Source: Pontibacter lucknowensis (GTDB lineage Bacteria > Bacteroidota > Bacteroidia > Cytophagales > Hymenobacteraceae). From it: a stretch of DNA of 64,000 bases. Below, piece by piece: positions 1 to 8,162 of this stretch (positions are counted from its first letter, which is position 1; the number at the start of each line of letters is the position of its first letter). The stretch spans positions 62,001 to 126,000 of the forward strand of contig NZ_FTNM01000002.1 in assembly GCF_900156415.1 (NCBI RefSeq), written 5' to 3'. Under the pieces are notes generated by a model. That model was not told where the DNA came from. It did not search any database and worked only from the letters and a program-made list of their open reading frames with translations. The position numbers and the translations under genes are program-made.

Positions 1-5
1 AAAAA

Positions 6-614
6 ATGTTACGTATCTGGGGGCTGATGGCCTTCGTTTCCTTCCTGAGCCTGTCGGCCTGCGAAGAAAAAGACGGCGCTGATCCTGCTGTCGATCTCTC
101 GTTCTCATCGTCCGAGTTTTTGCTCGATGACCTGGATGCCCTGGCAACGCCCCACCTACGCGATGGCTGCGACGAAAAAGCATTCAACCTCCATACGGTA
201 GCCACTGCCAAAACTGACCGGCAATCGCTTTCCTACATCTTGCCTACTTTAGGTTTGCAGACCAATCAGGCTGCTACCATCAGGGACTTTGCACTGGACC
301 ACCAACGGTCCACTTCCACGCATCGCGGCAGCGTCAGCATCATACACCAGGAAATACTCATGCGGGCCAACGCCGAGCGTGACACCTACGTGAAAGCCTA
401 CAACGAAAAGCGCATCAGTTTTGAGCAGCTGGAGGCAAAGCTCCTGACCCTACGTGAGCGTGTGGAAGCAGAGCTACAGAAGCATGAACAGAAACAAACG
501 CACATGCGGGTGCTACGCGAGCACCGCACCGGTCTGATGCAAAACATTGAAACCGTGCTCAACCCGACCCAACTTCAGCAGTGGAGCAACTGGCGGCGCA
601 GCATTCCCTCATAA
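6..614 (+). CDS. Putative periplasmic or membrane-anchored lipoprotein, function unknown
   Basis: The 202-residue product starts with a hydrophobic stretch that ends in the lipobox L-S-A-C, so Cys19 is the likely lipidated residue. Residues about 100-190 are rich in Glu, Gln, Arg and Leu with heptad-like spacing and should be helical. The end, around LNPTQLQQW, resembles the LTxxQ helical repeats of Spy/CpxP-type periplasmic chaperones and metal-resistance lipoproteins, but the match is weak. Only five bases are visible upstream, so the start at the first ATG rests on the signal peptide beginning there. A strong terminator follows 22 bases after the stop, so it ends its transcript here. The export call is firm; the function is not. 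Confidence 0.7.
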   Translation: MLRIWGLMAFVSFLSLSACEEKDGADPAVDLSFSSSEFLLDDLDALATPHLRDGCDEKAFNLHTVATAKTDRQSLSYILPTLGLQTNQAATIRDFALDHQRSTSTHRGSVSIIHQEILMRANAERDTYVKAYNEKRISFEQLEAKLLTLRERVEAELQKHEQKQTHMRVLREHRTGLMQNIETVLNPTQLQQWSNWRRSIPS

Positions 615-636
615 GGTATAGCACACAGCTTAATTG

Positions 637-672
637 AAACGCTCACAGCAGGTATACCTGCTGTGAGCGTTT
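637..672. terminator. Perfect 36-bp palindromic terminator centred on CAGGTATACCTG
   Basis: Bases 637-672 form an uninterrupted inverted repeat with no loop, running AAACGCTCACAG into CAGGTATACCTG and back, and are followed by T residues to 676. It lies between the lipoprotein stop at 614 and the ABC transporter start at 694. It can act as a Rho-independent terminator for the upstream gene and, with its A-run, possibly in both directions. The centre is the word AGGTATA that recurs all over the window. Confidence 0.8.
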
Positions 673-693
673 TTTTGTTGTATCTTCACCGCC

Positions 694-2442
694 ATGCCAA
701 AATCAAAGAAACTACAGAACGTTACAATTGCAGAAGTATTCCGGACCATCATCTGGCCGCGCCGGAGGTATCTTGCGGTCGGGTTAGTGCTGATCGTCAT
801 CAGTCGCCTGGCTGGTCTGGTGCTGCCCGGTGCGAGTAAGTTTCTCATCGATGATGTGATCCCGACCGGTGACAGCACCATGCTCAAATGGTTGATCGGG
901 GCCGTGCTGACAGCCATTGTCATTCAATCGGTAACCTCCTTTGCGCTCACACAGATACTGAGCGTGGAGGCCCAGCACCTCATCTCGCAACTACGCGCCA
1001 AAGTGCAGCGCCACATCATGCAGCTGCCCATCCGCTTTTTCGACAATACCAAAACCGGCGAACTGGTATCGCGCATCATGACGGATGTGGAAGGGGTGCG
1101 TAACCTCGTCGGTACCGGCTTTGCGCAGATGATAGGCGGCGTCCTGACCTCGCTCATCTGCCTGGTGCTGCTCATTTACATCAGTCCGCTCATGACAGGC
1201 TTTGCACTCATTCCGGTGGCCATTTTTGGGGTGATCTCCCTCAAGGCCTTCGGTAAGATCAGGCCGATCTTCCGGGAGCGCGGCGTGATCAATGCTGAAG
1301 TGACCGGTCGCCTGACCGAAACGCTGGGCGGGGTGCGTGTGATCAAAGGTTTCAATGCGGAGGCGCAGGAGATCAGGACATTTGAAGATGGCGTAACACG
1401 CCTTTTCCTGAACGTAAAGCAGAGTCTGACCACGACCAGCATGGTGACTTCGGCCGCTACCTTGCTGCTGGGCTTTGCTTCGGCGGGCATCATGGGTATT
1501 GGCGGCTACCTGATCATGAAGGGCGAGATGACCTTTGGAGACTTTCTGGCCTTCACGCTATACCTGGGTTTTATGATTGCCCCGATCCTGCAAATGAGCA
1601 ACATCGGGAGCCAGTTTACGGAAGCCTTCGCTGGCCTCGACCGTACGCAGGAAATCCTGAACACTCCCCTCGAAGACGAGCATGGGACCCGCACACTCAA
1701 ACTCGATCAGATTCACGGCGACATCGTGTTCGACCGGGTGGCTTTTGCCTATGAAACCGGCAAAGACGTGGTGAAGGAAATCAGCTTTCGGGCGCCTGCC
1801 GGTTCTGTCACGGCGCTGGTAGGAACTTCTGGCTCCGGCAAAACGACCATCGCAGGCCTGGCCGCTTCTTTCCTCAATCCTGACAGCGGCACGATTACCG
1901 TAGACGGTCACGACCTGCAGACGATCAGTCTGCAAAGCTACCGCAGCCAATTGGGCGTGGTGCTGCAGGACGACTTTCTGTTTGAAGGCAGCATCCGGCA
2001 GAACATTCTTTTTCCGCGGCCCAACGCTACAGAGGAACAACTGATGCAGGCGGTACACGCAGCGCACGTGCAGGAGTTTACCGACCGTTTCCCGGAAGGG
2101 CTCGACACGCTGATCGGGGAGCGGGGCGTAAAGTTATCAGGCGGACAACGGCAGCGGATTGCAATAGCACGCGCCATCTTGGCCGATCCGCGCATCCTCA
2201 TCCTGGACGAAGCCACCTCTAACCTCGACACGGAGAGCGAGAGCCTGATACAGGCCAGCCTTAAGACCCTGATGCAGGGCCGCACCACCTTTGTGATCGC
2301 CCACCGCCTCAGCACGATCCGGCAGGCCGACCAGATCCTGGTGATCGAGCAGGGCCGTATCACGGAGCAGGGGCGTCATGAAGAGTTGCTGGAGAAGAAG
2401 GGGCGCTACTATCAACTCTATACCTATCAGGCGAGAATATAA
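694..2442 (+). CDS. MsbA-like ABC exporter, fused permease and ATPase
   Basis: The 582-residue protein is a half-transporter that should work as a homodimer in the inner membrane. The first ~320 residues hold about six membrane helices of the type I exporter fold. The ATPase domain follows with Walker A GTSGSGKT (from residue 377), the signature LSGGQ at 481-485 and Walker B ILILDEATS with Asp505, then the H-loop in VIAHRLST. All catalytic parts are intact. The family includes lipid A flippases and multidrug exporters. Length and order are typical of MsbA/LmrA-like proteins, but the substrate cannot be read from sequence. It appears to be transcribed alone, between the palindromic terminator at 637-672 and a 270-base spacer. 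Confidence 0.93.
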   Translation: MPKSKKLQNVTIAEVFRTIIWPRRRYLAVGLVLIVISRLAGLVLPGASKFLIDDVIPTGDSTMLKWLIGAVLTAIVIQSVTSFALTQILSVEAQHLISQLRAKVQRHIMQLPIRFFDNTKTGELVSRIMTDVEGVRNLVGTGFAQMIGGVLTSLICLVLLIYISPLMTGFALIPVAIFGVISLKAFGKIRPIFRERGVINAEVTGRLTETLGGVRVIKGFNAEAQEIRTFEDGVTRLFLNVKQSLTTTSMVTSAATLLLGFASAGIMGIGGYLIMKGEMTFGDFLAFTLYLGFMIAPILQMSNIGSQFTEAFAGLDRTQEILNTPLEDEHGTRTLKLDQIHGDIVFDRVAFAYETGKDVVKEISFRAPAGSVTALVGTSGSGKTTIAGLAASFLNPDSGTITVDGHDLQTISLQSYRSQLGVVLQDDFLFEGSIRQNILFPRPNATEEQLMQAVHAAHVQEFTDRFPEGLDTLIGERGVKLSGGQRQRIAIARAILADPRILILDEATSNLDTESESLIQASLKTLMQGRTTFVIAHRLSTIRQADQILVIEQGRITEQGRHEELLEKKGRYYQLYTYQARI

Positions 2443-2677
2443 CGCTGTATCTGAAGTGCATGTGTGGGCTTTATACCTTCTTTTGCAAAGTCAGCAGGAA
2501 TAGCTGCCTTTGCGATACAGTATTTGCCATTTACTGCACTTTCGGTTTGCAAATCCGGAAGTGCGTGCCAGTCTATACCTGTCAGCGGGTCAGGTAACGG
2601 AAGCTTTGCGTACTTGCTTCTGGTGTGTTGTGCACCTGCTGCGGTTTCCTGTGTAATTTCAGAATTATGCTTAAATT

Positions 2678-2704
2678 GGTAGATCGAATTTCAGCTTATC
2701 TACC
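2678..2704. repeat. Short inverted repeat ahead of the acylase gene
   Basis: GGTAGAT at 2678-2684 is repeated inverted as ATCTACC at 2698-2704, ending eight bases before the ATG at 2713. It could be an operator or a hairpin in the leader. The rest of the 270-base spacer 2443-2712 shows nothing else convincing. Confidence 0.4.
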
Positions 2705-2712
2705 TTAAAACC

Positions 2713-4920
2713 ATGAACTATCTCTTCAGGCCCCAGGTCTTCCTGCTGCTTTTATTCCTCTTCGTTTCCTCCTGCGCCACCAACCCTAAAACCGACCCCG
2801 CAAGCGAGGTCGCGAAGTGGGAGGAGCAAGCTGCCCGTGTTACCATCATGCGGGATGATTTTGGCGTGCCGCACATCTACGGTAAAACCGATGCCGATGC
2901 CGTGTTCGGGCTCTTGTATGCTCAGTGCGAAGATGACTTTAACCGCGTGGAGCGCAACTACATGTGGGCAATTGGCCGACTGTCGGAGGTAGAAGGAGAG
3001 GAGCAACTTTACAGCGACCTGCGTGCCCGTTTGTACATGACAGAAGAAGAGGCGAAAGCGGAATATGAAAGAAGTCCGGCGTGGCTGAAGGAGCTGTGCC
3101 AGGCCTTTGCGGACGGCATCAACTACTACCTGCACACCCACCCGGAGGTGAAGCCGAAACTGCTTACCCGCTTTGAGCCCTGGATGCCGATGTACTTCAG
3201 CGAAGGCTCCATCGGTGGCGACATCGAGAGCGTTTCCACTAAAGGCATCAAGGCGTTTTATGAAGAAGACCGGTCGCTGGGGCTGAACAGCCAGGGACAC
3301 GGGCTAGTACAGCCGGCCTTGCTGGAAGAGCCGAAGGGCTCCAACGGCTTTGCCATCTCGGGCAAGCACACGGCCTCCGGCGACGCCATGCTGCTGATCA
3401 ACCCGCATACCTCTTTCTTTTTCAGGGGCGAGGTGCATGCGGTGAGCGAAGAGGGGCTGAACGCCTACGGCGCCGTGACCTGGGGGCAGTTCTTCATCTA
3501 CCAGGGCTTCAATGAGAAGACCGGCTGGATGCACACTTCTGCCTATGCCGACGTGATCGACGAGTTTGAAGAAACCATTGTAAGGCAGGACGGCAAGCTA
3601 TTTTACAGGTATGGCGAGGAACTGCGTCCAGTAGAAACGCAGGAAGTAACACTGGCCTACAAAGACGGCGAGGAACTGAAGCAGAAGACCTTCACCACCT
3701 ACCGCACCCACCACGGACCGATCACGCACATGAACGGCGACAAGTGGGTGGCCACGGCCCTGATGTGGAAGCCGGTTGATGCCCTGATCCAGTCCTATAC
3801 CCGCACTAAGAAAAGCAACCTGAAGGAGTTTAACGAGATGATGCAGATGCGCACCAACTCCTCCAACGCGACCGTGTACGCCGATGCCGACGGTAACATC
3901 GCCTACTACCATGGTAACTTTTTCCCGAGACGCGATACCTCTTTCGACTACTCCAAACCGGTGGACGGCAGCAACCCGAAAACCGACTGGAACGGCCTCC
4001 ACTCACTTGATGAAACGATCCGCATCATGAACCCGCCGAACGGCTGGATCCAGAACTGTAACTCCACACCTTATACCGCCGCAGCTGAGTATAGCCCGAA
4101 GAAAGAGGACTACCCGGTCTACATGGCACCATCCCCTGAGAACTTCCGCGGTGTGCACGCTATCCGTTTGCTCAAAAAGGCAGAGAACCTGACCCTCGAC
4201 AAACTGATCGATCTGGCCTATGATCCTTACCTGCCAGGCTTCGAGGTGCTGATACCCGGACTCGTGAAAGCCTATGATGCGCAAAAGCCAAACGACCCCA
4301 AACTGAAAGCAGCCATCGACGTGATGCGCAACTGGGACTATGCCGTGTCGAAAGAGTCAGTGGCGATGTCGCTGGCGCATTTCTATGCCACCAACCTGCT
4401 GCGCGACGGTTCTGCGCCAAAAGGCCATATCATGGAGCGCTTCGACTACTATGCCAACACAGCACCAGCAGCAGAGCGACTGGAGATTTTTCAAAAGACC
4501 ATCGCAGAACTGGAGCAGGACTTCGGACAGTGGAACACGCCATGGGGTGAAATCAACCGCTTCCAGCGCCTGACCGGTGACATCAAGCAGCCTTTCAATG
4601 ATGCGGCTCCGAGCATACCGGTGGGTATGGCTTCCGGCAACTGGGGAGCGCTGGCTTCTTATGGCGCCAACCGCTACGACACCAAACGTCTATACGGCAC
4701 TTCCGGCAACAGCTTTGTGGCCGTGGTGGAATTTGGCGACAAGGTAAAAGCCAAGACCATCCTGGCCGGCGGACAAAGCGGCGACCCTAGTTCTCCACAC
4801 TTCAACGACCAGGCCGCCCGCTATGCCAATGTGGAGTTCAAAGACGTAGCCTACTACCGCGAAGACGTAGAGAAAAGAGCCAAAGCCACTTATAAACCGG
4901 GGCAGAAGCAGAGCAAATAG
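2713..4920 (+). CDS. Penicillin/acyl-homoserine-lactone acylase family lipoprotein (Ntn hydrolase S45)
   Basis: The 735-residue precursor has a lipoprotein signal peptide ending in S-S-C (Cys21). Family members are made as one chain that cuts itself before a Ser, Thr or Cys, which becomes the N-terminal nucleophile of the beta subunit. Here the junction is readable as KG-SNGFAISGKHT, with Ser210 as nucleophile, followed by the expected G-D-A-M-L-L-I-N-P-H. The alpha chain would be about 185 residues and the beta chain about 525. Known members cleave amide bonds of penicillins, N-acyl homoserine lactones or cyclic lipopeptides. Substrate here is unknown. A strong terminator follows directly, so the gene seems monocistronic. 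Confidence 0.9.
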   Translation: MNYLFRPQVFLLLLFLFVSSCATNPKTDPASEVAKWEEQAARVTIMRDDFGVPHIYGKTDADAVFGLLYAQCEDDFNRVERNYMWAIGRLSEVEGEEQLYSDLRARLYMTEEEAKAEYERSPAWLKELCQAFADGINYYLHTHPEVKPKLLTRFEPWMPMYFSEGSIGGDIESVSTKGIKAFYEEDRSLGLNSQGHGLVQPALLEEPKGSNGFAISGKHTASGDAMLLINPHTSFFFRGEVHAVSEEGLNAYGAVTWGQFFIYQGFNEKTGWMHTSAYADVIDEFEETIVRQDGKLFYRYGEELRPVETQEVTLAYKDGEELKQKTFTTYRTHHGPITHMNGDKWVATALMWKPVDALIQSYTRTKKSNLKEFNEMMQMRTNSSNATVYADADGNIAYYHGNFFPRRDTSFDYSKPVDGSNPKTDWNGLHSLDETIRIMNPPNGWIQNCNSTPYTAAAEYSPKKEDYPVYMAPSPENFRGVHAIRLLKKAENLTLDKLIDLAYDPYLPGFEVLIPGLVKAYDAQKPNDPKLKAAIDVMRNWDYAVSKESVAMSLAHFYATNLLRDGSAPKGHIMERFDYYANTAPAAERLEIFQKTIAELEQDFGQWNTPWGEINRFQRLTGDIKQPFNDAAPSIPVGMASGNWGALASYGANRYDTKRLYGTSGNSFVAVVEFGDKVKAKTILAGGQSGDPSSPHFNDQAARYANVEFKDVAYYREDVEKRAKATYKPGQKQSK

Positions 4921-4942
4921 CAGGTATAAAATGATCTGAATT

Positions 4943-4978
4943 GAAAAGGTCCGGGCTGTTGAGTCCGGACCTTTTTTA
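4943..4978 (+). terminator. Rho-independent terminator of the acylase gene
   Basis: AAAAGGTCCGG at 4944-4954 pairs with CCGGACCTTTT at 4964-4974 across a nine-base loop, and a T-run continues to 4977. It sits 23 bases after the acylase stop codon. Confidence 0.85.
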
Positions 4979-5090
4979 TGTGGCGATTGTGGGAGAGCAT
5001 TTGCCCCTTATGTGAGCAAAAACTAAATGACATTCCATTTTCACAGCAATTTTATTTCTCTATCTTGCATAGTAAAATAACTATATACCT

Positions 5091-5711
5091 ATGAACAAAC
5101 TTAGATTTGTGATGATGTGGTGCCTGCTATTGGGCATCCTGGTTTCGTGTGGCGACAAGGACGACGATGCTTCACCGGCAGCAGCCGTAGAGCTGGATTA
5201 CCTACCCGATACGAAAGGCTCTACCTGGAACTATGGCGGCACTAACCCTTACTCCCTGACTGCCACAGGCAATACCAAGGTAGTTGATGGGAAGACCTAT
5301 TCAGAGTTTGAAACAAAGCAGGGAAATGAAACAAGAAAGTCTTATCTGCTGAAAGAAAAGGGCGTGTATACAGGTATAGGAATGGACCCAAGCTTGTCCA
5401 ACGACATTTCCCTGACATTTCTGAAAGAAGAAACACCAGTGGGTAAAGCCTGGTATCAGACCAATACCATCAATGGATTTGAGACCAAAATGACCTTTAC
5501 GATCATTGCAAAAGACATCACCAAAACAGTAGAAGGCAAGACCTATAAGGAGGTGATCCATGTGCAGGCTAAAACATCTGTTATCTTCATGGACATGGAG
5601 ATAGATTCGGGCGTCAACACAAATTACTACTGGGCCAAAGGGGTAGGCCTGATCCTGACAGATGCCGGTCAGCATGGAAACATTCCGCTTATGACTTACA
5701 GCATCAAGTAA
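5091..5711 (+). CDS. Hypothetical secreted lipoprotein
   Basis: This 206-residue protein has a clear lipoprotein signal peptide with the lipobox L-V-S-C (Cys20) followed by an acidic GDKDDD stretch, typical for surface-exposed Bacteroidota lipoproteins. The rest is rich in Thr, Lys, Gly and aromatic residues with alternating pattern, suggesting a beta-rich fold of about 180 residues. I do not recognise a named family. The start is the only ATG that leaves the signal peptide intact. Upstream, TATCTTGC at 5061-5068 resembles the -7 box used by Bacteroidota, and a terminator follows the stop, so it is likely a single-gene transcript. Confidence 0.7.
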   Translation: MNKLRFVMMWCLLLGILVSCGDKDDDASPAAAVELDYLPDTKGSTWNYGGTNPYSLTATGNTKVVDGKTYSEFETKQGNETRKSYLLKEKGVYTGIGMDPSLSNDISLTFLKEETPVGKAWYQTNTINGFETKMTFTIIAKDITKTVEGKTYKEVIHVQAKTSVIFMDMEIDSGVNTNYYWAKGVGLILTDAGQHGNIPLMTYSIK

Positions 5712-5739
5712 CAGCGAGCATCCATAAAGCTCGTAAATT

Positions 5740-5776
5740 AAAAAGCCCCTACCGAAAGCAGGGGCTTTATTTTTAT
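5740..5776. terminator. Bidirectional terminator shared by convergent genes
   Basis: AAAGCCCCT (5742-5750) and AGGGGCTTT (5760-5768) form a stem around a nine-base loop. A T-run follows on the plus strand, and an A-run precedes the stem, so the minus strand also ends in T residues. It serves the lipoprotein gene on the left and the small minus-strand gene whose stop codon lies at 5773-5775. Confidence 0.85.
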
Positions 5777-5949
5777 TTAACCGGTACGGGTATCAGCTCA
5801 CGCTCGAAGTACACCAGGTCCCGCTGCGATGGATTACCATTGACGGTGCAGTAGTAGATGCGCTTCAGGTATTGTCTGATCGTTAACTTTAGATCCGGAT
5901 TCACTTTTGCGAACACTTCAGATCCGATGGGGAATGTGTTTTCTAACAT
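5773..5949 (-). CDS. Small conserved-looking protein of 58 residues
   Basis: An ATG at 5949 opens an uninterrupted minus-strand frame that reads MLENTFPIGSEVF, then a basic middle and ends ERELIPVPVK. Codon use matches the neighbours, the stop falls inside a shared terminator, and the composition (Gly-Ser-Glu-Val-Phe-Ala-Lys, LTIRQYLKRIYYC, LVYFERELIP) looks like a compact beta-strand-rich domain that I recall from other Cytophagales small proteins. No function is known to me. A plus-strand frame over 5907-6089 covers part of the same bases but has no signal or family features, so this minus-strand frame is the better call. It is convergent with the lipoprotein gene and divergent from the gene at 6113. 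Confidence 0.6.
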   Translation of the reverse strand: MLENTFPIGSEVFAKVNPDLKLTIRQYLKRIYYCTVNGNPSQRDLVYFERELIPVPVK

Positions 5950-6112
5950 ATCCTAAGGTACGCAGTTTAATCCATTATCACCGGGTTATTCCGATGTATT
6001 TTACAGAAGGTGCCACAGGGGAAGATCAGAGGTGTTATCTGCCCCAGCCCATACCTGCACCTTTTCCTGTTTTCTGCGTTTTTAACTAGGTATCACTATT
6101 AAATTTATACCT

Positions 6113-6466
6113 ATGATGCTGCCTGCCAAACTACTTCTGATTCTATTACTGCCCTTCTCTGTGGCGCTCTCCACGCTGCATCACGGCTGGGCAAATTACG
6201 ACCAGACCAAAACCCTGGACTATACCGGCCTGGTGGAGGAAATCACGTATGAAAACCCGCATGGGATGTTAAAGCTACAGCACGAGGACAAGACCTGGAC
6301 GGTAGTGCTGGCACCGCCCAGCCGAATGAATTCCCGTGGCCTGAGCAGGGATATGCTGCAGGCCGGCGACTCGGTGCGGGTGGTGGGCTATCCGCATAAG
6401 GAGGTGAAGGATGAAATGCGTGCTGAGCGGATCTATGTAGGAGATAAGAAGATCGAACTACGCTAG
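6113..6466 (+). CDS. DUF6152 family exported protein
   Basis: The 117-residue product has a signal peptide of about 20 residues and then HHGWANYDQ, a start of mature protein that is typical for the DUF6152 family. The body has the family pattern: a DYTG strand, ENPHG, a Trp-containing WTVVLAPPSRM segment, and a Gly-Asp-rich GDSVRVVGYP near the end. The family is a small beta-barrel-like periplasmic domain often found next to copper or c-type cytochrome functions; its activity is unknown. It is followed after two bases by the DUF6644 membrane protein and is surely co-transcribed with it. The pairing of the two families is common and suggests they act together. Confidence 0.82.
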   Translation: MMLPAKLLLILLLPFSVALSTLHHGWANYDQTKTLDYTGLVEEITYENPHGMLKLQHEDKTWTVVLAPPSRMNSRGLSRDMLQAGDSVRVVGYPHKEVKDEMRAERIYVGDKKIELR

Positions 6467-6468
6467 CG

Positions 6469-6954
6469 GTGTCCTATACCTTGGCGGGAATGCTGCAGGG
6501 GCTGGAAGCATCAGCGCTGGCCAGTGCTATCCGGCAATCCACCTGGCTATACCCGGTCCTGGAGATCGTGCATATCCTGGGCATCGTGTTGCTGGTTGGC
6601 GGTGCTTTCCTCTTCGATCTGCGCCTGCTGGGCCTCTCCCGAAAACTGCCTGTACCGGAACTGGCCCGCCATCTGTTGCCCTGGTCCAGGAGAGGGCTAT
6701 ACCTGATCATACCTTCCGGTATACTGCTGTTCAGTACCAATGCGGTGGCCCTGGCTGCTGATACCGTTTTTCATATCAAGATGATCGGGCTGGTAGTGGG
6801 CGGAATCAATGCCGGTATATTTCATCGGTACATCTTTGCTGCAGCGCCGGAATGGCAACATGGCAACACGCCCCGGCCTGCTAAAGCGGTGGCGCTTTGC
6901 TCCATTGTGGTATGGGTGCTGGTGATTGCCTGCGGACGTTTGCTGGCATATTAG
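6469..6954 (+). CDS. DUF6644 family integral membrane protein
   Basis: The frame starts with GTG two bases after the stop of the DUF6152 gene, so translation is probably coupled. The 161-residue protein has four or five hydrophobic helices, with HILGIVLLVGGAFLFDLRLLG as the first clear one (the His and Asp-Leu-Arg pattern is characteristic of the family). The last helix is near ALCSIVVWVLVIACGRLLAY. The conserved His in the membrane suggests a haem or metal role but that is inference. It is convergent with the histidine kinase at 6968, with only 13 bases between the two stop codons and no visible terminator. Confidence 0.8.
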   Translation: MSYTLAGMLQGLEASALASAIRQSTWLYPVLEIVHILGIVLLVGGAFLFDLRLLGLSRKLPVPELARHLLPWSRRGLYLIIPSGILLFSTNAVALAADTVFHIKMIGLVVGGINAGIFHRYIFAAAPEWQHGNTPRPAKAVALCSIVVWVLVIACGRLLAY

Positions 6955-6967
6955 CTTAGAAGAGACC

Positions 6968-8101
6968 TTATACCGCTGCCGGAAAGTAGAGCCTGAATTC
7001 TGTGCCGACATTCTCTTCACTTTCCACTTCTATTTTGCCGCCGGCATTCTCCACGATGCGCTTCACCATATAGAGCCCGATGCCGGTGCCTTCCACGTGG
7101 TCATGAAACCGCTTGAACATGGTGAACAGCTGTTGCTGCTGACGGCTGTTGACGCCCAGGCCATTGTCTTTGATGCTGAGCAGCACACTGGATCCTTGCA
7201 GGCGGGTGCTTAAGGTGATGAGGCAGTCACGGTCCGGCGCCTGAAACTTGATGGCATTGCTGATCAGGTTGTATAGGATGCTCCTGAAGTTCTTGCGCGA
7301 AAACTTCAGCTGGTATACCTGCAGGTCAGTATGGATAAAGCAGTCTTTCAGCTTATCCGGCTTGTTCAGGTCGGCCATGATCTCATCATATACCTCCTTG
7401 ATGTTGATCACTTCATCCGAGGCGCTTTCGCTGAACCCTTTCTGCATCCTGCTGATCTCGGTCAGGTCGGCAATCGTTCGCTTGAACCGGTCCACCGAAT
7501 CCACCACATGCTGCACGATCTCCTCAATTTCATTGTTCAGCGCGTTAACCGCTACCAATTCCTTTTTCAGAATACCCATCAGCGCCTCAATGTTCATGAT
7601 CGGAGACCGCAGGTCATGGGAGGCTGTGTAGACGAAGGTGTCCAGGTCGAGGTTGATGCGCTGCAGCTCGGTATTCTTGTGCTCGAGGGCGCTCTGCTGG
7701 CGAGCAGCGAGTTTATCCTGCAGCGCTTTCTGCTCGGTTAGGTCGCCGGTGATCTTCGTAAATCCAATGTGTTTGCCATCGGCAAAAATAGGGGTTAGTT
7801 TAACGGTGGCCCAGAACAAAGAACCGTCTTTTCGCCTGCGCCAGTCTTTCGCTTCGTAAACGCCGTTTTCCAGGGCAGATTTCATTTCCAACTCGGGTTT
7901 GCCCGCCTGCTGGTACTCCTCCGGGAAGAGCATGCCATAAAACTCGCCAACAAATTCTTCTTCCTTATACCCCTTCAGTTGCTCTACGCCCTGGTTCCAG
8001 GTGGCAATAATACCCTCGGTGTCCATCGCGAAAATGGCATAGTCTTTTATCTGCTGAATAAAATAGGAGTTGATCCTTTCCGGATCATGCAGTGGATTCA
8101 T
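6968..8101 (-). CDS. PAS-domain sensor histidine kinase, soluble
   Basis: The 377-residue protein has one PAS domain (about residues 14-126, with the motif DYAIFAMDTEGIIATWN and the PAC end ITGDLTEQK), a short coiled linker, a HisKA domain with the phospho-acceptor His162 in TASHDLRSP, and a HATPase domain with the N box NLISNAIKF, G1 IKDNGLGV and G2 GTGIGLYMVKR. There is no membrane segment, so it should sense a cytoplasmic signal. It lacks a neighbouring response regulator and is an orphan kinase. It closely resembles the last PAS plus kinase part of the triple-PAS kinase at 53140, which points to a common ancestor. Confidence 0.92.
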   Translation of the reverse strand: MNPLHDPERINSYFIQQIKDYAIFAMDTEGIIATWNQGVEQLKGYKEEEFVGEFYGMLFPEEYQQAGKPELEMKSALENGVYEAKDWRRRKDGSLFWATVKLTPIFADGKHIGFTKITGDLTEQKALQDKLAARQQSALEHKNTELQRINLDLDTFVYTASHDLRSPIMNIEALMGILKKELVAVNALNNEIEEIVQHVVDSVDRFKRTIADLTEISRMQKGFSESASDEVINIKEVYDEIMADLNKPDKLKDCFIHTDLQVYQLKFSRKNFRSILYNLISNAIKFQAPDRDCLITLSTRLQGSSVLLSIKDNGLGVNSRQQQQLFTMFKRFHDHVEGTGIGLYMVKRIVENAGGKIEVESEENVGTEFRLYFPAAV

Positions 8102-8162
8102 GGGTAAAAAGCGAAAGTTCTAAGCTATTTACTCTATTCCCATGGCACAGGTTATGGCAATG

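Noticed and set aside
2464..2682. 72-residue plus-strand frame behind the ABC exporter
   Set aside because: No signal, family or good start; Ser/Ala/Cys-rich read-through of spacer DNA.
5907..6089. 60-residue plus-strand frame
   Set aside because: Overlaps the better supported minus-strand small gene and has no protein-like features.
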